From: Streptosporangiaceae bacterium
GTDB lineage: Bacteria > Actinomycetota > Actinomycetes > Streptosporangiales > Streptosporangiaceae
NCBI GenBank assembly: GCA_030045175.1
Contig: JASIBM010000147.1
Location: forward strand, 1 to 17,208
Reading direction: 5' to 3'
Length of the DNA stretch: 17,208 nt
Of the stretch, positions 1 through 6,717 are shown in pieces (position 1 is the stretch's first letter; every line of letters starts with the position of its first letter). The position numbers and the translations under genes were made by a program. The notes under the pieces are model-generated. The model was not told the DNA's origin, did no database searches, and saw only the letters and a program-made list of their open reading frames with translations.

Positions 1-26
1 CCGTCGTCTGACGCGCGGTTGCGGCC

Positions 27-1217
27 TCAGGACCGAAGGTAGGCGAGGACGGCGAGCACCCGGCGGTGGTCGGCGTCCGACGGCGGCAGGCCGAGCTTGG
101 CGAAGATGTTGCTGATGTGCTTTTCGACCGCCCGTTCGGAGATCACCAGTCGGCCCGCGATGCCGCTGTTGGAGCGGCCCTCGGCCATCAGCGCCAGCAC
201 GTCGTGCTCGCGCTGCGTCAGGCTGGCCAGGGCGCTCGCGTGCCGGGAAGCGCCCAGCAGGTCGGTCACGACCTCGGGGTCGAGGGCGGTGCCCGCTTCA
301 TGGCCAGCCCGACGAGCTGGGCCTGGGCGCCGTCGTGCAAGTCCCGCTCGATGCCGCGGCGTCATCGACCGCGCGCGCCCGGGTCGCCTCCAGGTCGCGC
401 ATCCGCTCGGCCAGTGAGGCCGGCCCGAGCAGGCCGCGCACGAGCGAGCGGTCCACGGCGAGGACCGCCCTGGTCAGCCACGGCGCCGCGAGCAAGGCCC
501 CGGCGCCCGCCAGCGTGAGCAACATGATGGCGCCGACGTCCACAATGGGCGGGCCGCCGGGCCCGGGAGGCGGGGCGCCGTCCGGGAATGCCCGCCAGAT
601 CGGGTACGTCAGGAGCACGAGCCCGCCCATCCAGGCGCCGCCAGCGACCAGCAGGCTGAGCGCGCTGACCGGCAGCTTGAGCACCAGGTAAGCGCGAGCA
701 CGCCAGGCCGGCTTGTCCCGCGCGGCCGCCTCCAGCCAGCCGCTGTGAGTCGTCAGCTCATCGATCGCGATGTCCTGCGCCGCAGATAGCTCCGCGAGCT
801 GACGCGCTCGCATCCCGGTGACCTTCAGCCGGCCGCCGGCCCGCAGCTTCACCGTGCCGCCCGCCGCCGAGATCGCGATCGCGAGGCGGCCCGCGGCCGG
901 CGACTTCACGTGCACATGCGGGCGCTGCCGCAGCGGCGGCGGTGCGGAAACCCGCTCACCGAGGAAGCGGCCGGCCAGCTGCCGGCTGGCAGCAGCGAGC
1001 CCGCGGACTCCAGGCGTGGAAGCAAAAGGAGCACAGGAAGGGCAAAGGGGGGAACCGTGAAGAGGAATCCGGCTATGGCCATCGGGAAGCTGACGAGCAC
1101 GTATCCGAGATCGGTCCAGGCCCTGCGCGTGAACGGCTCCCGCAGGATCCGGTGAACCGCGGACCGGACCGCGGACCTGACGGGGTCGGCCGCCCCGGGC
1201 ACCGCTGGAGCGCTCAT
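27..1217 (-). pseudogene. Decayed two-component system: sensor histidine kinase N-terminus joined to LuxR-type regulator C-terminus
   Basis: Three reading frames must be joined to read one protein. The first, from the ATG at 1217, gives MSAPAVPGAADPV and then an Actinobacteria-type putative sensor domain with a membrane hairpin (SFPMAIAGFLFTV). Around 1005-1035 the homology moves to a second frame (LAGRFLGERVSAPPP, then WRARAYLVLKLP and two further membrane segments, to the coiled region RDLEATRARAVDDAAA). Near 353 it moves to a third frame carrying the histidine-kinase H-box IERDLHDGAQAQLVGLAMK. At about 300 a fourth segment starts abruptly in yet another phase: GTALDPEVV, then the LuxR HTH (SLTQREHDVLALMAEGRS, ERAVEKHISNIFAKLGL), ending LAYLRS at 27. 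The kinase ATP-binding domain and the regulator receiver domain are absent. The joining of the 5' half of a kinase to the 3' end of its usual downstream regulator is inferred to be an internal deletion of roughly 1 kb plus two frameshifts. Assembly error is the alternative. Confidence 0.8.
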
Positions 1218-1322
1218 GACTCAATGATCGCGGCCAGGCCAGGCCCCGTCGATCGTGGCTGCACGCGGGCGCAAGGTACGGCTAGCACGGTCGGGTGCCC
1301 CGCCGCCGATCCCAGGTGATGG

Positions 1323-3524
1323 TCACGGATTCGGCGTGGCGAGCACGTGAAAACCCGCACCGCCTGTCCAGTCCTCTGCCAGCGTATGCGTGCCGACCTG
1401 GCCTGCGCCGACGACCCCGACCGCCATGCAGCTGGCGGGGCTGGCGCACGACACGTCGGCGAGGCCGCCCCCCGGTCCCGCGACGGACAGGATGCGCCAG
1501 GCCGAGCCGTTCCAGAACTCGGCCAGGTTGGCGGCCGACACCACGAAGTTGCTGCTGTTCTTTATCAGGTAATAACCCACCACCATGCAGGCGGACGTGC
1601 TCGGGCAGGAAACCCCGGTGACGTGTGCCCCAGCCCCGAAGGAACCCGGCAGCGTGCTGGCCTGCCATGCACTTCCGTTCCAGGTCGCCACCGCCTGGCC
1701 ACCGGCCGCCATGCAGAACGACGCGCTCAGGCAGGACACAGCGCCGTACATGACGGCGGGCGCGCTGAGCAGCGTCCACCTGGTGCCGTTCCACGACTCG
1801 GCGAAGGGCGCCGGGTCGGCTTCCGCGCCCGGGTAAAACCAGCCTGTCGCCATGCAGAACGTCGTGCTCGCGCACGACACGTCAGTGAAGTCGCCCGCGG
1901 CGAAGTGCGGTGGCCGCCGCGCGGTCACGACTTTCCATCTCGCGCCGTTCCACAGTTCCGTGAGCAGGCCGTCGCCGACGGCCAGGCAGCTCGTGCCCGC
2001 GCACGAGACCGCGGACTCTGAGCCGTACCTCCCCAGGCTGGCCATGGGGGCGGCCCGCCAGCTGCGGCCGTTCCACTGCTCGGCGAGCGCGAATCTCGGC
2101 ACGCCTGGCTCGCCGCCTGAGCCGACCGCGACGCACCGGTCGGCCGACGTGCAGGACACGTCGGCGAGCGAGCCGGGCGCGGCGGCAGGCGCCGCCTGCC
2201 GCCGCCAGGACGAGCCATTCCACCAGGCGCTGAGCGTGGCCGCCGTCACTGACCTGGTGAGGTAGCCGCCGACGGCCACGCACTGGCTGGCACCCAGGCA
2301 CGAGACGCCGCGAAGTGAGTCGGCGGGGTCCACGAACAGCGCCCGCCAGGACTGGCCGTCCCACCGCATAGCGAGCTCCCCGACCCCGTCCTGGACAACG
2401 TCCCCGACGGGTTCGCCCTCCCCGGTACGCGAGGGACCGGGGAGCACGCTGCCCGCCGCCATGCAGCTTGTCGAGCTGACGCAGGAAACGCCGGCCAGCG
2501 GGCCGGAGAAGCGTGGCATGGGAAGCGGCCGCCACGAGCTGCCGTTCCATGCCTGCGCGGCGGTAGTGTCCGTGCCGGTCGCGCCAACCACAACGCAGGA
2601 CGTCGCTGCCGTGCAGGACACGGCGGCCGGGGAGCCCGACGGCTGCGGCAGCAGCCGCCACCTGCTGCCGTTCCACGACTCGGCGAGGCCGTGCAGGCCA
2701 GCCCGCCCCACCGCCAGGCAGCTGGTGGCGCTTGAGCACGAGATCGCGGATAGCCAGGTTTCCGTGGCGGCCACGGTGGGGATGGCGAGCAGCCGCCATG
2801 TCCTGCCATTCCAGTATTCGGCCAGGGTCCGGGGGGCACCCGACTGGCCCACGGCAACGCAGTCGGAGGCGCTGGCGCAGGAGACCGAGTTAAGCATGTC
2901 GTCGCGGCTCCCGGCCGGGTTGGCCGGGTCGTGCACGGTCCACGACCTGCCGTCCCACGTCTCGGCGAAGGTGAGCAAGCCGGCGGTCCTTCCACTGCGC
3001 AGGCCCACCGCCACGCAGCTAGTCGCGCTGGCGCAGGAAACGCTGTTGAGTTCCGGTCCCCGGTACGAGGTGGCCGTCCGCTCGCGCAGCCAGGCCCGGC
3101 CGTTCCACCCCTCGGCGCCAACCTCGCCGACCGCCTGGCAGAATGACGCGCTCGGGCACGAGACGGACGCGAGCGGGGACGGCGCGCCGTAGTAGTCGAT
3201 CGGCTGTGACGGCGTGCTGAGCTGGATCCAGGCCCGGCCGTTCCACCGCTTGGCGAACGCGACGGCTCCTGCCGGGGCAGACCTGCCGCCGACAACCATG
3301 CAGTTCGCCCGGCTGGTGCAGGCCACCGCGCTGAGCTCGCTGTCGTCGTACCCAGGGATGAAGGCCGTGGCGTGGCCCGCGCGATCGGCCACGCGGCTCG
3401 CCTCAGCCACGACGCGGTCTGGCTGGCCTGGTGCCGCGCCGGCGGCACACGCCGTTCCTGCTACCCCGGTGATCGCCACGACGACCGCGAAGGCCCATTG
3501 CCGCGTCCACGCCAACCGCCTCAT
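1323..3524 (-). CDS. Exported 14-repeat protein with paired cysteines and WNG motifs (beta-propeller-like), function unknown
   Basis: A protein of about 733 aa. The start at 3524 (MRRLAWTRQW) is chosen because GGGAGG lies 4 nt upstream and the next residues form a signal peptide: basic MRR, then the hydrophobic AFAVVVAITGVAG. C26 in VAGTAC could be a weak lipobox, although signal peptidase I cleavage further on is equally possible. From about residue 64 to the end there are 14 repeats of roughly 45-55 aa. Each has the form [hydrophobic]-SC-x5-C-x-AVG, a variable stretch, then LAExWNGxxWxxLxxP. Thirteen repeats have the two cysteines at CxxxxxC spacing and the tenth has CxxxxC, giving 28 repeat cysteines. 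The Trp-rich, beta-strand-like units suggest a propeller, perhaps two seven-bladed ones. The role is inferred only: an extracellular or cell-surface binding protein with a disulfide in each repeat. It is transcribed divergently from the flavoenzyme gene at 3675. The open frame continues upstream to 4079, but that part is the shadow of the neighbouring gene. Confidence 0.85.
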   Translation of the reverse strand: MRRLAWTRQWAFAVVVAITGVAGTACAAGAAPGQPDRVVAEASRVADRAGHATAFIPGYDDSELSAVACTSRANCMVVGGRSAPAGAVAFAKRWNGRAWIQLSTPSQPIDYYGAPSPLASVSCPSASFCQAVGEVGAEGWNGRAWLRERTATSYRGPELNSVSCASATSCVAVGLRSGRTAGLLTFAETWDGRSWTVHDPANPAGSRDDMLNSVSCASASDCVAVGQSGAPRTLAEYWNGRTWRLLAIPTVAATETWLSAISCSSATSCLAVGRAGLHGLAESWNGSRWRLLPQPSGSPAAVSCTAATSCVVVGATGTDTTAAQAWNGSSWRPLPMPRFSGPLAGVSCVSSTSCMAAGSVLPGPSRTGEGEPVGDVVQDGVGELAMRWDGQSWRALFVDPADSLRGVSCLGASQCVAVGGYLTRSVTAATLSAWWNGSSWRRQAAPAAAPGSLADVSCTSADRCVAVGSGGEPGVPRFALAEQWNGRSWRAAPMASLGRYGSESAVSCAGTSCLAVGDGLLTELWNGARWKVVTARRPPHFAAGDFTDVSCASTTFCMATGWFYPGAEADPAPFAESWNGTRWTLLSAPAVMYGAVSCLSASFCMAAGGQAVATWNGSAWQASTLPGSFGAGAHVTGVSCPSTSACMVVGYYLIKNSSNFVVSAANLAEFWNGSAWRILSVAGPGGGLADVSCASPASCMAVGVVGAGQVGTHTLAEDWTGGAGFHVLATPNP
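1326..3335 (-). repeat. Fourteen tandem protein-coding repeats of about 150 bp
   Basis: The coding repeats are diverged at DNA level but easy to see as recurring codons for SC...C.AVG and WNG; on the + strand the latter appears again and again as gccgttcca or a close variant. Representative units are VSCASATSCVAVG, ISCSSATSCLAVG and VSCPSTSACMVVG for the Cys half, and LAEYWNGRTW, LAESWNGSRW and LAEFWNGSAW for the Trp half. Repeat 7 carries an extra loop of about 15 residues rich in Gly, Glu and Asp before its RWDGQSW. The last unit ends at the C-terminus with a degraded DWTGGAGFHVLATP. No spacer or non-coding repeat structure is involved. Confidence 0.85.
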
Positions 3525-3633
3525 GCGTCCTCCCAGTTCCTCGACTGCTGCCAACCGGCAACAAGACGCCTGGGCCACCGGCCTGGTTGACATCCTGGAC
3601 ATCCTGGCGCGCGACGGCCTGACCGGCCGCCGA

Positions 3634-3645
3634 TAACCTGACAGC
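3634..3645 (+). promoter_or_regulatory. Candidate leaderless-type -10 element (TAACCT) upstream of a short ORF
   Basis: TAACCT at 3634-3639 matches the actinobacterial -10 consensus TANNNT and is followed by exactly six bases before the ATG at 3646. The same hexamer and spacing recur at 10865, and TACGCT with the same spacing occurs at 16328. This is the geometry expected for transcription starting on or next to the A of the start codon. No convincing -35 element is visible 17-18 bases upstream. The promoter would transcribe the short ORF at 3646 and the flavoenzyme gene at 3675. Confidence 0.45.
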
Positions 3646-3678
3646 ATGATTCGCCTAGGGAGGCAGCGCGCGACATGA
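3646..3678 (+). CDS. Ten-codon upstream ORF overlapping the start of the nitronate monooxygenase-type gene
   Basis: ATG at 3646 reads MIRLGRQRAT and stops at TGA 3676-3678. The stop shares four bases (ATGA) with the start codon of the next gene at 3675. The Shine-Dalgarno sequence of that gene, GGGAGG at 3658-3663, lies inside this ORF. If translated from a leaderless transcript, the ribosome terminating here would be positioned to restart on the downstream ATG, so a role in translational coupling is inferred. The peptide has no recognisable function and no run of codons for one amino acid, so classical attenuation is unlikely. It is short enough that chance occurrence remains possible. Confidence 0.4.
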   Translation: MIRLGRQRAT

Positions 3679-4799
3679 AGACCCCGATCTGCGACATGCT
3701 GGGCATAGACCTGCCGCTGCTCGCGTTCAGCCATTGCCGTGACGTGGTCGCCGCCGTCAGCAACGCGGGCGGCTTCGGCGTGCTCGGAGCCTCGACGCAC
3801 ACCCCCGAGCAGCTCGAGCGCGAGCTCGCCTGGATCGATGAGCACACCCGCGGCAAGCCGTACGGCGCCGACATCCTGGTGCCTGAGAAGTTCGTCGGCA
3901 AGGGCGAGGACCTGGACGTGGCGGCGATCGCGGCGATGATCGGCCAGCCGCAGCGGGACTTCGTCGCCGCGCTGCTCGAATCCCGCGGGATCACCGCCGA
4001 CGGCGCCGGCGCGCCGGCGCCGCAGGTCACGATCAGCGAGCGCGCCGGGGAGGAGCTGCTCGACGTCGCGTTCGCGCACCCGATCAAGCTGATCGCCAGC
4101 GCGCTCGGCACGCCCCCGCCCTTCATGATCGAGCGCGCGCGGGCGTCAGGCGTGCCGATCGCGGCGCTCGTCGGCGCGCGGGAGCACGCGATCAGGCAGG
4201 TCAACGCTGGCGTGGACATCCTGGTCGCGGCCGGGACCGAGGCCGGCGGGCACTGCGGCGAGGTGACCACGATGGTGCTCGTGCCCGAGGTGATCGAGGC
4301 GATCAGGCCGATCAGGGAGGTGCCCGTGCTTGCCGCAGGCGGCATCGTGACCGGCCGTCAGATGGCGGCGGCGATCGCGCTCGGCGCGGCCGGCGCCTGG
4401 ACGGGCTCGGTCTGGCTGACCACAGAGGAGGCCGAGACCGCGCCGTACACCAAGCACAAGATGATCGCGGCCACGTCGCGGGACACGATCCGCTCGACCA
4501 GCCGGACCGGCAAGCCCTCGCGCCAGCTCAAGTCCGGCTGGACGGCCGCGTGGGAGGGCGAGGGAAGCCCTGGCGCGCTGCCGATGCCGTTGCAGTCGCT
4601 GCTCAGCGAGCCGGCGCTGCGGCGCATCGACGCCCTGGCCGAGCAGGGGCATCCGGGCGCGCGCGAGCTGGCCACGTACTGGGTCGGCCAGGGCGTCGGC
4701 CTGATGAACAAGGCCACGACCGTGCGTGACGTCGTCTACGAATGGGCGCAGGACTTCGCCGAGGCGGCCGAGCGGCTCGCCGCCACCGTCAATGACTAG
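3675..4799 (+). CDS. Nitronate monooxygenase / NAD(P)H-dependent FMN oxidoreductase family protein
   Basis: A complete 374-aa protein of the 2-nitropropane dioxygenase/nitronate monooxygenase family: FMN-binding TIM barrels that oxidise nitronates to carbonyl compounds, or in related members act as NAD(P)H:quinone reductases. It begins MKTPICDMLGIDLPLL, the usual start of this family, followed by SNAGGFGVLGAS (about 29-40). GTEAGGHCGEV (187-197) carries the conserved histidine, H193, that is catalytic in class I enzymes. VLAAGGIVTGRQMAAAIALGAAGAWTGS is split over 218-245 and forms the FMN phosphate site. GGGAGG at 3658-3663, 11 nt upstream, is an acceptable ribosome site. It ends 12 bp from the convergent permease gene. 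A soluble cytoplasmic enzyme is inferred. The substrate cannot be read from sequence, and many annotated members have no confirmed nitronate activity. Confidence 0.88.
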   Translation: MKTPICDMLGIDLPLLAFSHCRDVVAAVSNAGGFGVLGASTHTPEQLERELAWIDEHTRGKPYGADILVPEKFVGKGEDLDVAAIAAMIGQPQRDFVAALLESRGITADGAGAPAPQVTISERAGEELLDVAFAHPIKLIASALGTPPPFMIERARASGVPIAALVGAREHAIRQVNAGVDILVAAGTEAGGHCGEVTTMVLVPEVIEAIRPIREVPVLAAGGIVTGRQMAAAIALGAAGAWTGSVWLTTEEAETAPYTKHKMIAATSRDTIRSTSRTGKPSRQLKSGWTAAWEGEGSPGALPMPLQSLLSEPALRRIDALAEQGHPGARELATYWVGQGVGLMNKATTVRDVVYEWAQDFAEAAERLAATVND

Positions 4800-4811
4800 C
4801 ACAGCGGACGG

Positions 4812-5774
4812 CTAGCGGGACGCGAACGGGACCAGCCCGCCGTACCGCCGCCGGCGGGACGACCGGCCGGGCTGGATGCCGCTGATGATGTCGTTGAGCG
4901 CGTCGCCGATCATGCGGAACGCGATGACGACGAGGATCAGCACGGTCAGCGGCGGATATACCTGCCACCAGTAGCCGTTGAATAGATTCTCGATGCCCCC
5001 GGTCAGCATGCTGCCCCAGTCGGTGAATGGCGCGGGCGGGCCGAGGCCGAGGAAGCTGAGCGCGGACAACGCGTAGATCGAGTCGGCGATGGCAAACGTC
5101 GCGGCGACGACGCAGATGCCTAGCGTGTTCGGGATCAGGTGCCTGATCAGGAAGCGCGTCCTGGTCGCCCCGAAGGTCCTGGCCGCCTGGATGTACTCAC
5201 GATCGCGCAGCGCTATTACCTGGCCCCGGACCAGGCGGGCCGTCGTCGGCCAGGACAGCGCGGACAAGATGGCGATGATCACGGCCAGGCTGAGCGAGAA
5301 CATGCTCGCGACGATGATCAGCAAGATGAACGTCGGCACGGCGAGCACGGTGTCGAGTACTCGCATCAAGATGGCGTCGCCGACGCCGGCCAGCATCCCG
5401 GAGAGCGCGCCGTAGAGCATGCCGAGTATCGTGCTCGCGATGCCGACGGAAAAGCCGAGCTCAAGCGAGGACTGCCCGCCCACCATGAGCCGCCCGAGTA
5501 CGTCGATGCCGTACTCGTCGGTACCCAGCGGATAGCCAGGGGCAGGCGGGTTGTTCAGGACGTTGAGGTTTTCCGTCCCGCTGAAGTGGTAGAACACCGG
5601 TCCGGCGAAGCAGAACAGGATCATTGCCGCGACGATCCCCAGGCCGGCCACTGCCCGCTTGTTGCCCCGGATCGCCGTCAGGGTCAGCCGGCCTGCGCCG
5701 GCCGGCTGGGCGCCGGCCTGGCCACCGGGCGCCTGCCCGGCGCTCGCGACCGCGGCCTCGGTGTCAGATGCCAT
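4812..5774 (-). CDS. ABC transporter permease, DppC/OppC type
   Basis: A 320-aa inner-membrane permease of a peptide/nickel-class ABC importer. The start chosen is ATG at 5774 (MASDTEAAV), because GAGGA lies 6 nt upstream at 5781-5785; an in-frame GTG at 5798 is an alternative. After a Gly/Ala/Gln-rich cytoplasmic tail come the first membrane segment (GLGIVAAMILFCFAGPVFY), the DppC-type periplasmic motif YPLGTDEYGIDVLGRLMVGG, and five more predicted membrane helices. The EAA coupling loop reads EYIQAARTFGATRTRFLIRH, the site that docks on the ATPase. SALSFLGLGPPAPFTDWGSM is characteristic of the DppC subfamily. The 5' end overlaps the upstream permease gene by 11 nt, so the two are translationally coupled. 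It is the last gene of the importer operon. Confidence 0.93.
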   Translation of the reverse strand: MASDTEAAVASAGQAPGGQAGAQPAGAGRLTLTAIRGNKRAVAGLGIVAAMILFCFAGPVFYHFSGTENLNVLNNPPAPGYPLGTDEYGIDVLGRLMVGGQSSLELGFSVGIASTILGMLYGALSGMLAGVGDAILMRVLDTVLAVPTFILLIIVASMFSLSLAVIIAILSALSWPTTARLVRGQVIALRDREYIQAARTFGATRTRFLIRHLIPNTLGICVVAATFAIADSIYALSALSFLGLGPPAPFTDWGSMLTGGIENLFNGYWWQVYPPLTVLILVVIAFRMIGDALNDIISGIQPGRSSRRRRYGGLVPFASR

Positions 5775-6717
5775 GGCGGATCCTCGGGTCGAGTGCACGG
5801 TAGGCCACGTCGGCGGCGAAATTGCCGAGCACGGTCGCGACGCCGATTATGAGCGTCCCGCCAAGCAGCACGGGGAAATCGTGGGCGAGCGCGGACTGCC
5901 AGAAGAGCAGCCCCATGCCGGGGAAGTTGAACACCGACTCCGCGATCACCGCCCCGGCGAGGATGCTCGGCAGGGACAAGCCGAGGAGCGTGATGACCGG
6001 CAGCAGCGAATTGCGCAGCACGTGACGCGTGAGGACCTGGCGATCGCTCAGCCCCTTGGCCCGCGCGGTCCTGACGTAGTCCGACGCCAGCTCCGTGATG
6101 CCGGTCGAGCGCGCGTACTGGCTGAAGGCAGCCACCGAATTGATGGAAAGCACCGCCACGGGCAAGATCAGCGCCCGCCAGTTGGCGAGCAGTCCTGCCA
6201 CTGACGTGACCCCGCCCGGGATGGCCGGAGGCAGGATCCGGAACTGCACGCACAGCAGCGCGATCAGCAGGAACGCCTCGAGGAAGTCCGGCGCCGTGTA
6301 CAGGGTGAACCAGGTGCTCGCGATCACGTCGTCGATCACCTCGTTGTGGCGCATGGCCTGATAGATACCCGTCGGCACGCCGATCAGCAGGGCCACCACC
6401 GTAGACAGCCCGAGCAGCAGCGCGTCGAGCGGCATCCGCTGCGCGATGAGCGAGGTCACCGGCTGCTGGTACTGGTAGGAGATGCCGAGGTTGCCGTGCA
6501 GTACCTGGTCGATGTAGATGTAGAACTGCTGGTAGAGAGGCTTGTTCAGGCCGTAGATGTGATCGAAGATGGCCACCCGGGCCGGCGTGGCCCGAAGGCC
6601 AAGCACGGCCCGGGCCACGCTGCCCGGCTCCATGTGGAGCAGGATGAACGTCAGGACCATCACCCCGAAGACGACGACGAGGGACTGGCCCGTCCGCCTG
6701 ACGAGGGATCGGGTCAT
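5764..6717 (-). CDS. ABC transporter permease, DppB/OppB type
   Basis: A 317-aa membrane permease, partner of the DppC-type subunit downstream. The N-terminus RRTGQSLVVVFGVMVLTFILLHMEPG is the usual DppB start with its first membrane helix (split at residues 8-32). It is followed by the periplasmic region YGLNKPLYQQFYIYIDQVLHGNLGISY and GVPTGIYQAMR. The EAA loop reads DYVRTARAKGLSDRQVLTRH, followed by SILAGAVIAESVFNFPGMG, a strong family signature. The ATG at 6717 overlaps the stop of the receptor gene as ATGA (6714-6717). Only a weak AAGG precedes it, so translation probably depends on coupling. The length is normal for the family and nothing is broken. Confidence 0.94.
   Translation of the reverse strand: MTRSLVRRTGQSLVVVFGVMVLTFILLHMEPGSVARAVLGLRATPARVAIFDHIYGLNKPLYQQFYIYIDQVLHGNLGISYQYQQPVTSLIAQRMPLDALLLGLSTVVALLIGVPTGIYQAMRHNEVIDDVIASTWFTLYTAPDFLEAFLLIALLCVQFRILPPAIPGGVTSVAGLLANWRALILPVAVLSINSVAAFSQYARSTGITELASDYVRTARAKGLSDRQVLTRHVLRNSLLPVITLLGLSLPSILAGAVIAESVFNFPGMGLLFWQSALAHDFPVLLGGTLIIGVATVLGNFAADVAYRALDPRIRHGI

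Noticed and set aside
1326..3335. Regularly spaced repeats suggesting a CRISPR array
   Set aside because: The repeats are codon-level, diverged, about 150 bp long and continuous in one frame. They are protein repeats.
3587..3592. TTGACA as a -35 element upstream of the flavoenzyme gene
   Set aside because: No acceptable -10 hexamer lies 16-18 bases downstream; the candidate -10 (TAACCT) is 41 bases away.
3525..4079. N-terminal extension of the repeat protein to a 918-aa frame
   Set aside because: This part is antisense to the nitronate monooxygenase-type gene. A good ribosome site and signal peptide fix the start at 3524.
4796..4815. CTAGC-N10-GCTAG inverted repeat between the convergent genes as a bidirectional terminator
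   Set aside because: The arms are only 5 bp and consist of the two TAG stop codons with their flanks. There is no GC-rich stem or T-run.
5775..5798. Alternative GTG start of the DppC-type permease at 5798
   Set aside because: GAGGA at 5781-5785 serves the ATG at 5774, and the start there gives the usual short overlap with the upstream gene.
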